Part shown: positions 1-8,869 of the stretch, one piece after another | Numbering within the stretch: the stretch's first letter is position 1 | Layout of the letters: each line of letters begins with the position of its first letter | Source of the DNA: Pseudolactococcus reticulitermitis | GTDB taxonomy: Bacteria; Bacillota; Bacilli; Lactobacillales; Streptococcaceae | Direction: 5' to 3' | Length of the DNA: 64,000 nt | Assembly (NCBI RefSeq): GCF_002260845.1 | Contig: NZ_BEDT01000004.1 | Location: 1 to 64,000 of the forward strand | Notes under the pieces: generated by a model | Told to the model about the DNA's origin: nothing | The model's input: only the letters and a program-made list of their open reading frames with translations | Databases searched by the model: none | Position numbers and translations under genes: made by a program

Positions 1-138
1 TGTCAGGAGATTCATCTGCTTTTAACGCCTGAGGAGATTACCCTATTCGATGCGCTCAGGAGAGGCGAAAAGATTGACCGTAATCAGAAATATCGCATCA
101 AGAAGAAGATTATGGACTATATTAAGAGGTGCGGGTAA
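1..138 (+). CDS. C-terminal fragment, possibly competence sigma factor ComX
   Basis: An open frame runs in from the window edge and stops at 136-138, giving about 45 residues (LLTPEEITLFDALRRGEK, then a lysine/arginine-rich tail ending DYIKRCG). The charged helical end resembles the last part of streptococcal ComX (SigX), and comX often sits next to an rRNA/tRNA locus as here, but the match is a visual impression of a short fragment. Another small DNA-binding protein is possible. It converges with the tRNA operon. Confidence 0.4.
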   Translation, partial: CQEIHLLLTPEEITLFDALRRGEKIDRNQKYRIKKKIMDYIKRCG

Positions 139-192
139 TTATTCACGGACTTCACAGCTCTATTTTTCTATAGTTATCTTTATTTTTCAAAC

Positions 193-220
193 AAAAAAAC
201 GTTGTCCTCAGACAACGTTT
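193..220 (-). terminator. Rho-independent terminator of the tRNA/5S operon
   Basis: On the minus strand a 9-bp stem (AACGTTGTC/GACAACGTT, 4-nt loop) is followed by a run of seven T. It lies just past tRNA-Asn, the last gene of the operon. Confidence 0.85.
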
Positions 221-226
221 GCTTAG

Positions 227-300
227 CTCCGCTTGCAAGACTCGAACTTGCGACATCATGATTAACAGTCATGCGCTACTACCAACTGAGCTAAAGCGGA
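227..300 (-). tRNA. tRNA-Asn (GTT)
   Basis: Cloverleaf on the minus strand with acceptor TCCGCTT/AAGCGGA, anticodon loop CTGTTAA and a standard T arm. The discriminator base is G at 227 and CCA is not encoded. Last gene of the operon, downstream of the 5S rRNA. Confidence 0.95.
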
Positions 301-390
301 ATAATCTCAGCTGGTAGAGTAGAAGAAAACTTCGTTTTCCCTATCCGCAACCTTGAAGCAGTGCTTCAAGCCAACTGAGCAAAGCGAATA

Positions 391-509
391 TGCTTGGCAC
401 CGACCATATCTCACAGGGGGCAACCCCCAACTACTTCCGGCGTAATGAGACTTAACTGCTGTGTTCGACATGGGAACAGGTGTATCTCTCATGCAATTAG
501 CACCAAACT
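391..509 (-). rRNA. rrf: 5S ribosomal RNA (orphan copy)
   Basis: The minus strand carries the 5S hallmarks: GATACACCTGTTCCCATG, then CGAACACAGCAGTTAAG, then AGTAGTTGGGGGTTGCCCCC. Helix I is formed by GTTTGGTGC near 508 and GTGCCAAGC near 392. Ends are set from helix I and may be off by a few bases. The gene lies between tRNA-Ile and tRNA-Asn with no 23S or 16S anywhere in the window, so it is not part of an ordinary rrn operon. Confidence 0.9.
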
Positions 510-532
510 AATTTTGAAAATAAATTTTCAAA

Positions 533-606
<74 letters not shown>

Positions 607-650
607 CAATGTACATTAGGAACCAGTTTTTTTCAATAAAAAAATGGTAA

Positions 651-721
651 AGCGGGTGACGAGAATCGAACTCGCGTAGTTAGCTTGGAAGGCTAAGGTT
701 CTACCATTAAACTACACCCGC
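651..721 (-). tRNA. tRNA-Gly (TCC)
   Basis: Minus-strand cloverleaf starting GCGGGTGTAGTTTAATGG, anticodon loop CTTCCAA, 71 nt, acceptor closed by CACCCGC. CCA is not encoded. Confidence 0.95.
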
Positions 722-749
722 TTAAGATTCATTATGGTTAACCATAATA

Positions 750-822
750 TGGCGCGAGACGGAATCGAACCGCCGACACATGGAGCTTCAATCCATTGCT
801 CTACCAACTGAGCTACCGAGCC
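750..822 (-). tRNA. tRNA-Phe (GAA), with an acceptor-stem mismatch
   Basis: Minus-strand cloverleaf GGCTCGGTAGCTCAGTTGG, anticodon stem ATGGA/TCCAT around loop TTGAAGC. The acceptor GGCTCGG faces TCGCGCC, which leaves a T4-C69 mismatch where related tRNAs have a pair. The rest is canonical. Confidence 0.93.
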
Positions 823-866
823 AAATGTTACTGGTTTTATAACTAAAATACTGAAAAGTATTTTAA

Positions 867-939
867 CGGTCCCGACGGGAATTGAACCCGCGATCTTCGC
901 CGTGACAGGGCGACGTGATAACCGCTACACTACGGGACC
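867..939 (-). tRNA. tRNA-Asp (GTC)
   Basis: Minus-strand cloverleaf, acceptor GGTCCCG/CGGGACC, anticodon loop CTGTCAC, discriminator G at 867 as usual for Asp. Confidence 0.95.
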
Positions 940-953
940 TACTGATTTGATGA

Positions 954-1027
<74 letters not shown>

Positions 1028-1060
1028 ATAATGTTATATTAGGAACTCGTCGTTTCCTAA

Positions 1061-1150
1061 AGGAGGATTAGGGATTCGAACCCTAGCACGCTTTTACACG
1101 CCTGACGGTTTTCAAGACCGTTCCCTTCAGCCAGACTTGGGTAATCCTCC
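1061..1150 (-). tRNA. tRNA-Ser (TGA)
   Basis: 90-nt class II tRNA with a long variable arm, acceptor GGAGGAT/ATCCTCC and anticodon loop CTTGAAA on the minus strand. Confidence 0.95.
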
Positions 1151-1157
1151 ATAAAAA

Positions 1158-1229
1158 TAGTCCGTACGGGATTCGAACCCGTGATACCGCCGTGAAAAGG
1201 CGGTGTCTTAACCCCTTGACCAACGGACC
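1158..1229 (-). tRNA. tRNA-Glu (TTC)
   Basis: Minus-strand cloverleaf GGTCCGTTGGTCAAGGGG, anticodon loop TTTTCAC, terminal G1-T72 wobble. First gene of the operon, 43 nt from the promoter. Confidence 0.95.
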
Positions 1230-1272
1230 AGGGTTTGAACTGTTTGAGATGTCTCAATCAGCAACAAAAATA

Positions 1273-1301
1273 ATTATATCGTATTAATTCTATTCCGTCA
1301 A
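1273..1301 (-). promoter_or_regulatory. Near-consensus sigma-A promoter of the tRNA/5S operon
   Basis: Minus strand: -35 TTGACG (1296-1301), 17-bp spacer, -10 TATAAT (1273-1278), directly upstream of tRNA-Glu. Its strength fits a stable-RNA operon. Confidence 0.85.
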
Positions 1302-1367
1302 GCATTTTTTCAAAATAAACTGAAAAACTTTGTAATTGTTTCTGAAACTTGACGTCAAACTCCTTTG

Positions 1368-2153
1368 TTATAGTGTCCAGTGTGTCATCCCACCATGATT
1401 AAAGAGATAAACCGCACCTTCGATTTGTGCCTGTAAATCACCATCGTATCCTGTATAGCCTGGCGCTAATTGGAACAGACCATAATAACCAATTGAATTT
1501 TTGATATTTGCAATCCAACCACTTTCCCGTGAAATGATGTAATCCCATTGACTCGCATCTACACCGGTACGAGTTTGAAGTTGTGTCAAAACATACAAGC
1601 GTTCATCATCTGATAAGCCACCCGCAGCAACTTTATTCCCATTATTGATTGAAATACCTTGTGCATTTTGATTATCAATGGCTTTATCAGCTTCTAAAGA
1701 AGTCTCTGTTTCTTCCTTAACAACATATGACTTAGAAAAAGCTAGCACCTGACCAACGTAGATTGCTTCAGAAGAGGTCAGATTGTTTTGTTGCATGATT
1801 GACGCCATACTGACCTGGAATTGGTCAGCGATGGCACTCAATGCATCTCCAGCCTGAACAGTATAGCTAACCTGATCACTTGTTTCGCTTGATTTAGCTG
1901 GCTCAGCTTTTACAGCATGGCTTACTTTTGCTGCGGCTGGTTTAGGACTAACTTTTGAAGTCACGTCCGAAATTTTAGGTTGTGTTGTTTTTTCTGTCTC
2001 AGAATTTGTCATATCAGCTTGTGTGCTGCTCTCATTTCCTAAAATAAGAAAAACTGAAATACCAAATATCAGACCTATCATGCCGATAAGACTTAGAAGT
2101 GTGAAAAATATTTTATGAGCTGTTTTGAAATCATTCTGTTTATTTTTTCGCAT
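1368..2153 (-). CDS. LysM-domain cell-wall protein with lysozyme-like C-terminus
   Basis: 261 residues. A cytoplasmic basic N-terminus is followed by one membrane anchor or uncleaved signal (about 16-38), a Ser/Lys/Ala-rich linker, a LysM module (about 95-140, YTVQAGDALSAIADQF) that binds peptidoglycan, and a C-terminal part (about 185-261, WDYIISRESGWIANIKNS and GYYGLFQL) of the kind found in streptococcal and lactobacillar aggregation-promoting or transglycosylase-like proteins. The Glu in RESGW would be the catalytic acid. It probably acts outside the membrane in wall turnover. The ATG has no clear Shine-Dalgarno; a TAGAAT hexamer with an upstream TG lies 8 nt before it, so the leader would be only about 2 nt. 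Confidence 0.75.
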   Translation of the reverse strand: MRKNKQNDFKTAHKIFFTLLSLIGMIGLIFGISVFLILGNESSTQADMTNSETEKTTQPKISDVTSKVSPKPAAAKVSHAVKAEPAKSSETSDQVSYTVQAGDALSAIADQFQVSMASIMQQNNLTSSEAIYVGQVLAFSKSYVVKEETETSLEADKAIDNQNAQGISINNGNKVAAGGLSDDERLYVLTQLQTRTGVDASQWDYIISRESGWIANIKNSIGYYGLFQLAPGYTGYDGDLQAQIEGAVYLFNHGGMTHWTL

Positions 2154-2234
2154 ATTACTTTATTCTAACATGATTTTTCAACAAAAAAAAGCCTTGTCAC
2201 AGACTTTTCACGTATTTGTTACATTTTCGTAACT

Positions 2235-4115
2235 TTAAGATTTTGGTCTTGATTTAGCGACCTGATTTAAACTTTGCGCCAAGAGATTAAGGTAATCTAC
2301 CGCGACATCTTGTTTCCCAGCAAAGTGAATTTTATCTGCCCAAAGCCGATTATCTTGCGGTTCAATATAGGTCGCCCAGTCCGCTATCGCTACCCAAGGA
2401 TACTTAGCTGGCAGTGATTTCAGATAGGTGCTAAATTCATTTAGAACAGCTTTATTTTTACCATCATAAGGGGTGACAAACACTAACCTCGTGCCTTTAG
2501 GCGCGCTATCGATGATCTTTTGAACATCAGCTGTCATATCATTCGTCACGTTCGCACCAGCTGAAATCACAACATACTTACCAAGTGTACCAGCTTTCAC
2601 CTGTTTTTCAAACAAATCAAGGATGCTATCCAAGTTTAAACCAACTTGTGCCTCAACATCAGCATCGGGTAAAATCATTGATAGATAAGGCACGACACCG
2701 ACCATCACTGAATCGCCCAAAACAGTCTGAGAACTATCCAGAATATTTTCTGACAGAGAGGTGCTTTGTTTCAAGCGCATATCTGTACTCGTATCAAAGC
2801 CAGCAGCTGGATTCCCCCAACTCGTATTGGCATTAATGTTATTGCCGATATCATAGAGATTTTGGCTTAATTGACCTTTATGATCAAGCGACACCATCGC
2901 TTCCCCAATCGCTGCCTCATGCAGACTTCGCTCCGTTTTTGAAAGCGCAGGCGCAGTCAACATCACACCAAATCCAACCAAAACGACCACACCCAAGCCA
3001 GCGTAAAACGGCTTACTCAGTAACCATTTCGCTGGTTTTTTGCCATGAAAATAGGGTTCAATCCCATAGTAGACAAAAGCTGAAGCTACAAATGAGATGA
3101 GGAAACTCAAAATCCCCGCCAATAAAACTTGCGGTACAAAATGAGAAATAATCAGCCAAACTGGCCAATGAAACAGATAAATACTATATGAGGTATCCGC
3201 AAGGATTGTCAGAATTTTAGGTTCAGGACGAGTCGTGCGTTCATGCAAAATTCGAAATTGAACAATTAAAATCGCAGTTAAAACACTCGTCAGGATTAAA
3301 TTAGTCCGAATCGTCCAACTGCTCTCAAATTTGCCAAATAAACTCAATAGCAACAAAATCAAAATAGGAATACCTGACCAAAGCAGCATTTTTTTAATCG
3401 GATAGCTTGCAAAATGCGCTTGCTGTTTCTCACTAATGCGGACCCCAACAACAGTCGCTACCATTGCACCAATAAAGAAGGGATAGGCATGGCTCGCAAA
3501 AGCAAAATAACTATAACTTAAATATTTGGGGTCAAAAGTGACTTCTAAATAAATAATCGAAGCAACACTCGCTAAAATGGCAAATACAAACACGATAAAA
3601 CGCGTTTGGCTCAGCAATTTTTTACCTGTAAGCCCTTGTTTTTTCAGCCAAAGAACCAAAACAAACAAGAGCGCACCCCAAATCAGGTAGAAAAGAAACT
3701 CCAAAGATAGGGTCCAAGTATGGATATACAACTGCGGTGTTTGCTGTGCTTCATAGGACAAACCAGACTGAATTTCAAACCGATTGGTCACAAACCCAAT
3801 AGCGGCAGCGACTTGCTTGGCCAGATTAGCCCGAAAATCAGACGGTAATAACAGCGTGAAAGGCAACGTCGTGCTGATCATGATGACCAGTGGTGGAAAA
3901 ATCCTCATAAAACGACGTTTATAATAGGTCCATAATGTAAAGCCACCTGATTTTTCAAGTTCGATAAAAAAAAGCGATGTAATCAGATAGCCTGAAAAGA
4001 CAAAGAAAATATCAACGCCGATAAAACCGCCAGGAAAAGCTTTGACAAAAAAGTGATAACCTAAGACAGTCACAAGACCCAAAATTCGAATCAGAGAGAA
4101 CCATTTAATTTTCAT
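2235..4115 (-). CDS. oatA: OatA-like membrane acyltransferase with SGNH domain
   Basis: 626 residues. The N-terminal acyltransferase-3 domain (about 1-395) has about ten hydrophobic helices, with GYHFFVKAFPGGFIGVDIFFVFSGYL near the start. The C-terminal extracellular SGNH/GDSL esterase fold has block I GDSVMVG near residue 467 and the catalytic Asp-x-x-His in WADKIHF near 595. This two-part design is that of peptidoglycan O-acetyltransferase OatA, which O-acetylates MurNAc and gives lysozyme resistance. An acetyltransferase for another wall polymer cannot be excluded. The start codon overlaps the stop of the upstream MORN gene (ATGA, 4112-4115), so the two are translationally coupled. Confidence 0.8.
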   Translation of the reverse strand: MKIKWFSLIRILGLVTVLGYHFFVKAFPGGFIGVDIFFVFSGYLITSLFFIELEKSGGFTLWTYYKRRFMRIFPPLVIMISTTLPFTLLLPSDFRANLAKQVAAAIGFVTNRFEIQSGLSYEAQQTPQLYIHTWTLSLEFLFYLIWGALLFVLVLWLKKQGLTGKKLLSQTRFIVFVFAILASVASIIYLEVTFDPKYLSYSYFAFASHAYPFFIGAMVATVVGVRISEKQQAHFASYPIKKMLLWSGIPILILLLLSLFGKFESSWTIRTNLILTSVLTAILIVQFRILHERTTRPEPKILTILADTSYSIYLFHWPVWLIISHFVPQVLLAGILSFLISFVASAFVYYGIEPYFHGKKPAKWLLSKPFYAGLGVVVLVGFGVMLTAPALSKTERSLHEAAIGEAMVSLDHKGQLSQNLYDIGNNINANTSWGNPAAGFDTSTDMRLKQSTSLSENILDSSQTVLGDSVMVGVVPYLSMILPDADVEAQVGLNLDSILDLFEKQVKAGTLGKYVVISAGANVTNDMTADVQKIIDSAPKGTRLVFVTPYDGKNKAVLNEFSTYLKSLPAKYPWVAIADWATYIEPQDNRLWADKIHFAGKQDVAVDYLNLLAQSLNQVAKSRPKS

Positions 4116-4843
4116 TCTTCAAGCTCCCCCATGTTAAAGTTACCCGTGATTGGGTCGCCCACGATTGGTGTATAAGTCCCTTGACCATTCGGCAAACCAT
4201 TTTTCCACGATCCGTCGTAGCTCGCACCATTGGCGAAATGCATCTTGCCCTGCCAAGTCCCGGCAAAACGCCAAGCCCCCTCATAGGAAAAAACACTCCC
4301 CTTAAATGAATATTGGTTTGCGGTTTGATGAATAACTGACTTATCGGCTAGGGTAATCGTTACTTTTTGACCATTTTCTGTGACGACATAGGCATTATTT
4401 TTGGTATAAGTCACAGGATCAAGCATTTTACCAGCCTTAAATTTAGCTTTCAGCGTATTGCCTGAACTATTTTTAATCGTCGCATCGCCAGAAAAACGGC
4501 CATTCTTCAGACCACCTTGATAAGTAAATTTGCCATCCAAGGATTTTTGAGTGACTTGCCGTGTCAAGCTAAAGTCGCCTAAAGCATAAAATTGTGCGAT
4601 GAGAATGACGAAAAGGCTGACAAAAATTGCCAACGTTAATTTTTTTAGTTTTAATTTTGATTTTGTTTGAGCTGGCATGGCAGGTTCGACGTCATTTTGA
4701 GGCACGACCGCCTCTGAAACTTCTGCAGTTTCCCAAATTTCAGGGGTCTCCGAGGTTTCCAAATCCTGCTCTACCACATTTTCTTGCTCAAAACGACGTT
4801 TGGTCTCCAATTCTGCCAATTTTTCCTTGAATGTTTGAGCCAA
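4112..4843 (-). CDS. Membrane-anchored MORN-repeat protein
   Basis: 243 residues. An acidic cytoplasmic N-terminus (1-68) is followed by one transmembrane segment (about 70-90) and an extracellular part made of MORN-like repeats, FTYQGGLKNGRFSGDATI near 105 and YDGSWKNGLPNGQGTY near 210. The MORN fold is a beta-hairpin repeat that binds membranes or proteins; no catalytic motif is seen. The stop overlaps the ATG of the OatA-like gene, so the products are made together and may work together at the wall. That partnership is inferred from context only. Confidence 0.7.
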   Translation of the reverse strand: MAQTFKEKLAELETKRRFEQENVVEQDLETSETPEIWETAEVSEAVVPQNDVEPAMPAQTKSKLKLKKLTLAIFVSLFVILIAQFYALGDFSLTRQVTQKSLDGKFTYQGGLKNGRFSGDATIKNSSGNTLKAKFKAGKMLDPVTYTKNNAYVVTENGQKVTITLADKSVIHQTANQYSFKGSVFSYEGAWRFAGTWQGKMHFANGASYDGSWKNGLPNGQGTYTPIVGDPITGNFNMGELEE

Positions 4844-4895
4844 TTTACGCTACTTCCCTCAGTTTTATTATCTAATATTATATCACAAAACACAA

Positions 4896-4921
4896 AAAAA
4901 TCAGGCGTTCAGGCCTGATTT
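4896..4921 (-). terminator. Terminator after ftsH
   Basis: Stem ATCAGGC/GCCTGAT with a short loop, followed on the minus strand by seven T. It closes the rqcP-to-ftsH operon. Confidence 0.8.
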
Positions 4922-6967
4922 TTATTCATGATCTTGATTTTCAATTTTGTTTAAATCATCATCTAAATGATCAATTTTAGGTTCGTTTACTGCTTTTAAA
5001 GTTTGTTCAAAATCTGCTGGTTCAACACTTTCAGATTCTGTTACATTATCAGCAGGCATTTGACCTGTTTCAAACAAAGACTTGATTTGACGTGCATCCA
5101 AAGTTTCGTGTTCAAGCAAGGCAAGTGCAATCGCTTTATGCTGTTCACGATGACTTTCAATGATTTGACGCGCAGTTTCATGCGCTTCGTTGATAATGCT
5201 ACGCACTTCTTCGTCAATCGCTTGCGCCGTATATTCACTGTAACCTTTGGTCTGACCGTAATCACGACCGATAAAGACAGCTTGTGAATTGCCTTCAAGC
5301 GTAACCGTACCCAGTCTTTCAGACATACCGTACTGTGTCACCATACCACGCGCGAGCTGTGTTGCTTGCTCAAAGTCATTTGAAGCACCCGTTGTAATGG
5401 CATTGAAAATGATTTCTTCTGCAGTACGACCACCCATAAGACCCGCCAAACGTTCCTGCATGTCTTCTTTAGAGAGCAAGAATTGATCTTCTTTTGGCAA
5501 GGAAATCATGTAACCACCTGCACGACCACGTGGCACAATCGTTACTTTGTGAACAAAGCTTGCATTTGACAGCACCAAGCCAACGATTGTATGACCCGCT
5601 TCATGGTAAGCCACCATTTCACGTTCGCGCTCAGAAATCCGTTTGTCTTTCTTAGCTGGACCTGCAATCACGCGATCTTCTGCTTCATCAATATCAGAGG
5701 CATCAATCACAGACTTGTTACGTCGTGCAGCAACGAGCGCTGCTTCATTTAAGACATTTTCCAAGTCCGCACCTACGAAACCTGGTGTTTGTTGGGCAAC
5801 AACTTTCAAGTCAACATCGTCTGCCAATGGTTTATTCTTAGCGTGAACTTTCAATACCGCTTCACGACCTTTAACGTCTGGCGCACCAACGAGTACTTTA
5901 CGGTCAAAACGACCTGGACGTAGCAAGGCTGGATCGAGCACATCAGAACGGTTGGTTGCTGCAATGACGATCACAGCATCGTTGCTTTCATTGAACCCAT
6001 CCATCTCAACCAAAAGTTGGTTGAGGGTTTGTTCACGTTCATCATTCCCTCCACCCATGCCGGCACCACGTTGGCGACCGACCGCATCAATCTCATCAAT
6101 AAAGACGATGGCAGGGGCATTTTTCTTGGCATTCTCAAAAAGGTCACGGACACGTGATGCCCCAACGCCGACAAACATTTCCACAAAATCTGAACCAGAA
6201 ATTGAGAAAAATGGTACCGCAGCTTCGCCAGCAACGGCTTTCGCAAGGAGCGTTTTACCCGTTCCTGGAGGGCCTTCAAGTAAGACACCTGCTGGAATAC
6301 GCGCGCCTAAATCATGATATTTTTTAGGATTTTTCAAGAAATCAACAACTTCGACCAGCTCTTGTTTTTCTTCATCAGCACCCGCAACGTCAGCAAAACG
6401 AACTTTGACCGTTTTCTTATCTTGCTCTTTGGCACGTGATTTTCCGAAACTCATCGGATTACCACCGCCATTAGCACCGCCACCACGCATGCCGCCCATC
6501 ATCATGTAAAGGAAACCAATCATGAGGAGAAGTGGTAGCCAAGAACCTAGGAGTGTCAACCAAACACCGTTTGATGGCTCTGGTTTTACAGAAACTTTGA
6601 CTTTTTCTTTATCAGCAATTTTTTGTAGATCACTAATCGTCGTATCTGTTGGTAAAATTAAACTTGTAAACTTCTTAACTTCAACTGGTTTATTGTCAAT
6701 CAAAGAAAAGTTTGTTTTTGCTTTAATTTTTTCAGCCTTTTTGTACTCCCCACTCACTGAAATGAGTGAAGATGATGGCTGGTATGTGAATTCTTTGATA
6801 TCGCCAGCTTTTAGTTTTTTAACGAGGGTTGTGTAGCTGATTTTATCTACAGTTTCATTGCCAACGCCCTTGAAGAAATATTGGAAACCGACAACTGCAA
6901 CGATTACCATAATGACCCAGAAGAAGGAATTTTTTATGAAACCACTGTTTTTATTTTTATTATTCAT
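4922..6967 (-). CDS. ftsH: ATP-dependent zinc metalloprotease FtsH
   Basis: 681 residues from the ATG at 6967 ([10 protein letters not shown]), which has AAGGA 4 nt upstream. A TTG at 7021 would add 18 residues but has no ribosome site. Order: transmembrane helix 1 (about 13-32), extracytoplasmic domain, helix 2 (about 140-162), AAA+ domain with Walker A GPPGTGKT and Walker [11 protein letters not shown], second-region-of-homology arginines in RPGRFDRK, then the M41 protease with zinc site HEAGH. It degrades misfolded membrane proteins and short-lived regulators. The place after hpt and tilS is the conserved one in Firmicutes. The acidic tail is variable in the family. Confidence 0.97.
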   Translation of the reverse strand: MNNKNKNSGFIKNSFFWVIMVIVAVVGFQYFFKGVGNETVDKISYTTLVKKLKAGDIKEFTYQPSSSLISVSGEYKKAEKIKAKTNFSLIDNKPVEVKKFTSLILPTDTTISDLQKIADKEKVKVSVKPEPSNGVWLTLLGSWLPLLLMIGFLYMMMGGMRGGGANGGGNPMSFGKSRAKEQDKKTVKVRFADVAGADEEKQELVEVVDFLKNPKKYHDLGARIPAGVLLEGPPGTGKTLLAKAVAGEAAVPFFSISGSDFVEMFVGVGASRVRDLFENAKKNAPAIVFIDEIDAVGRQRGAGMGGGNDEREQTLNQLLVEMDGFNESNDAVIVIAATNRSDVLDPALLRPGRFDRKVLVGAPDVKGREAVLKVHAKNKPLADDVDLKVVAQQTPGFVGADLENVLNEAALVAARRNKSVIDASDIDEAEDRVIAGPAKKDKRISEREREMVAYHEAGHTIVGLVLSNASFVHKVTIVPRGRAGGYMISLPKEDQFLLSKEDMQERLAGLMGGRTAEEIIFNAITTGASNDFEQATQLARGMVTQYGMSERLGTVTLEGNSQAVFIGRDYGQTKGYSEYTAQAIDEEVRSIINEAHETARQIIESHREQHKAIALALLEHETLDARQIKSLFETGQMPADNVTESESVEPADFEQTLKAVNEPKIDHLDDDLNKIENQDHE

Positions 6968-7072
6968 AGAATCCTTGTCTAAATTTTGTGTTATACCAGA
7001 TATTATGACAAATTTTTCCAAAAATGTCTATCTATAAACGTCAGGTTTAGTCAATATCAGCCTTTAGACTGA

Positions 7073-7621
7073 TTAAACTTCAGTTTGATAAATTTCTGCT
7101 TTAAGCACACCGATATAGGGTAAATTACGATAGTGTTCATCATAGTCCAGACCAAAACCAACTAAAAATTCATTGGGTAAAGTAAAGCCAACATAATCCG
7201 CTTCAATATCAACCACACGACCCTCTGGTTTGTCAACCAATGTTACAATTTTGACTGATTTTGCCTTACGATGGATGAGTAACTCTTTCAAGTACAGAAG
7301 TGTTCGTCCAGTATCGATAATATCTTCCACAATCACGATGTCACGACCCTCAACAGATGTATCCAAATCCTTAATCATCTTCACTTCACCAGATGATGAT
7401 GTCCCACCATGATAGCTTGAGACAACCATGAAATCCATCTCAATGTGGGCATCAATCCGTTTTGTCAATTCTGCAAAAAAGGGGATTGACCCTTTTAAAA
7501 TTGCGATCATCAATGGATTTTTATCTGCATATGCCGTTGTTAAAATTTGTCCTAATTCTTCTGATTTCGCACAAATTTCTGCTTCGGTGACTAAAACTTT
7601 CTCGATTGTTTGTTCTAACAT
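7073..7621 (-). CDS. hpt: Hypoxanthine(-guanine) phosphoribosyltransferase
   Basis: 182 residues, full length. It salvages hypoxanthine and guanine with PRPP to IMP and GMP. The PRPP loop is [14 protein letters not shown] (about residues 95-108), the flexible loop is [13 protein letters not shown] and the purine-site motif is LVDKPEGR. It follows tilS closely, an arrangement conserved from Bacillus to streptococci, where the two can be co-expressed and HprT and TilS have been reported to interact. Confidence 0.96.
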   Translation of the reverse strand: MLEQTIEKVLVTEAEICAKSEELGQILTTAYADKNPLMIAILKGSIPFFAELTKRIDAHIEMDFMVVSSYHGGTSSSGEVKMIKDLDTSVEGRDIVIVEDIIDTGRTLLYLKELLIHRKAKSVKIVTLVDKPEGRVVDIEADYVGFTLPNEFLVGFGLDYDEHYRNLPYIGVLKAEIYQTEV

Positions 7622-7630
7622 GTTGGTTAC

Positions 7631-8869
7631 TTATCTCTTTTCCCTATAATAAAGTGTTCTTTTCATTTTATCATGTTTCAATGATTTACTCAAATCAGCC
7701 GTCACAACGTCTAGCACACCATAGACGATATCATCAACGACGATTAAAGGATTGCCGCGTTTTTTAAGCGCAACTTTCGTGTCAATGAAATACCGACGCA
7801 GTTTCTTATCAATCCCATTCACCTGAATCCGATCACCCGGCTGCCGTTTTCTAATCACAATCTGTCCTGTAGCTGGCAAATCAATTTCTTGAAAATCACC
7901 CGTAATATAGGGTGTCATCGCCGTTTCGAATTCAGTTGCCTTAGATCTTTCTTCAATATAAAAATGGTAGCGATCTTTGATAAAGTTGTAATCATTTGAA
8001 ATCGCATGAAAATATTGCCCCTCACGCCTGATAATATGGAATAATTCATCAAACTGAGCTTTTGAAACTTCTAAAGCTGGGAATTTAGCGATATAGCCCT
8101 GTAAAATAAAATACTGTAAATCATCAATCTCTCGAGAAAACTCAATTAAATCTATTTTTTCAGCAGTTGCATAAGCCCTAGCGCTGTAAGTGACAATCGA
8201 CATGGCCTTTTGAATTTCATCTGTCAAACTAGCTAGATTTTCAGAAAATCTCGGATTTTCTTTTTCAAGCGCTGGTAGATAGAGATTGCGGACACGATTT
8301 CTCAAGTAATCGTTCTCTGCGTTAGACGCATCTTCAAAATAATCAGGCGCATCAAATTCGGACTTTTCAAAAGCTAAAAGTGGCCGAATGAGGGATAAAC
8401 CTTGTCGCTCCTCTCCAAATGCTTGAACCGTCGCCATGTCTGTTAAGTGGCGTAGCCGTGACCCTCGGATTTGCCGAATCAGAAAATTTTCCGTCAAATC
8501 ATCCTTGTGATGTGCTGTTACTAAGGCTGTTAACTGGTGCTCGACCATAATTTTTTCAAAAAAATCATAGCGGAAATGGCGTGCTTTTTCTTCAGAAAAA
8601 GAACCGACAAACTTTGCCGTATAAAAAGGAACCCCCAAGTCAGCCATTTTTTCTTGTAAGGCTTTTGCTTCATCAGCAGACACTGCCCGTTGTTGATGAT
8701 TAACATGGGCAACCGATAAAGAGATATTGAGTGATTCTCTAGCTTGATAAAGCCAGTTAAACAGCGTCATCGAGTCTAGCCCACCCGATAAAGCAACTAA
8801 AACGTCTCGGTGTCGTTCAAAATACTGCTGTTCATCAACTATTTTGACAAATTTCTCGTAAGGGGTCAT
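7631..8869 (-). CDS. tilS: tRNA(Ile)-lysidine synthetase
   Basis: 412 residues. TilS modifies C34 of the minor tRNA-Ile(CAU) to lysidine, so that it reads AUA. The N-terminal PP-loop ATPase has SGGLDSM (about 28-34), then AHVNHQQR and TAHHKDDLTEN. The C-terminal substrate-recognition domain ends about residue 405 (RRYFIDTKVALKKRGNPLIV). Its ATG overlaps the stop of the upstream serine hydrolase by 4 nt, so expression is coupled. Essential in most bacteria. Confidence 0.95.
   Translation of the reverse strand: MTPYEKFVKIVDEQQYFERHRDVLVALSGGLDSMTLFNWLYQARESLNISLSVAHVNHQQRAVSADEAKALQEKMADLGVPFYTAKFVGSFSEEKARHFRYDFFEKIMVEHQLTALVTAHHKDDLTENFLIRQIRGSRLRHLTDMATVQAFGEERQGLSLIRPLLAFEKSEFDAPDYFEDASNAENDYLRNRVRNLYLPALEKENPRFSENLASLTDEIQKAMSIVTYSARAYATAEKIDLIEFSREIDDLQYFILQGYIAKFPALEVSKAQFDELFHIIRREGQYFHAISNDYNFIKDRYHFYIEERSKATEFETAMTPYITGDFQEIDLPATGQIVIRKRQPGDRIQVNGIDKKLRRYFIDTKVALKKRGNPLIVVDDIVYGVLDVVTADLSKSLKHDKMKRTLYYREKR

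Noticed and set aside
5003-6836. Long open frames opposite ftsH
   Set aside because: Shadow frames created by the codon use of ftsH, a complete gene with all motifs.
6968-7021. TTG start extending ftsH by 18 residues
   Set aside because: No ribosome site, and the ATG at 6967 has AAGGA and the usual FtsH N-terminus.
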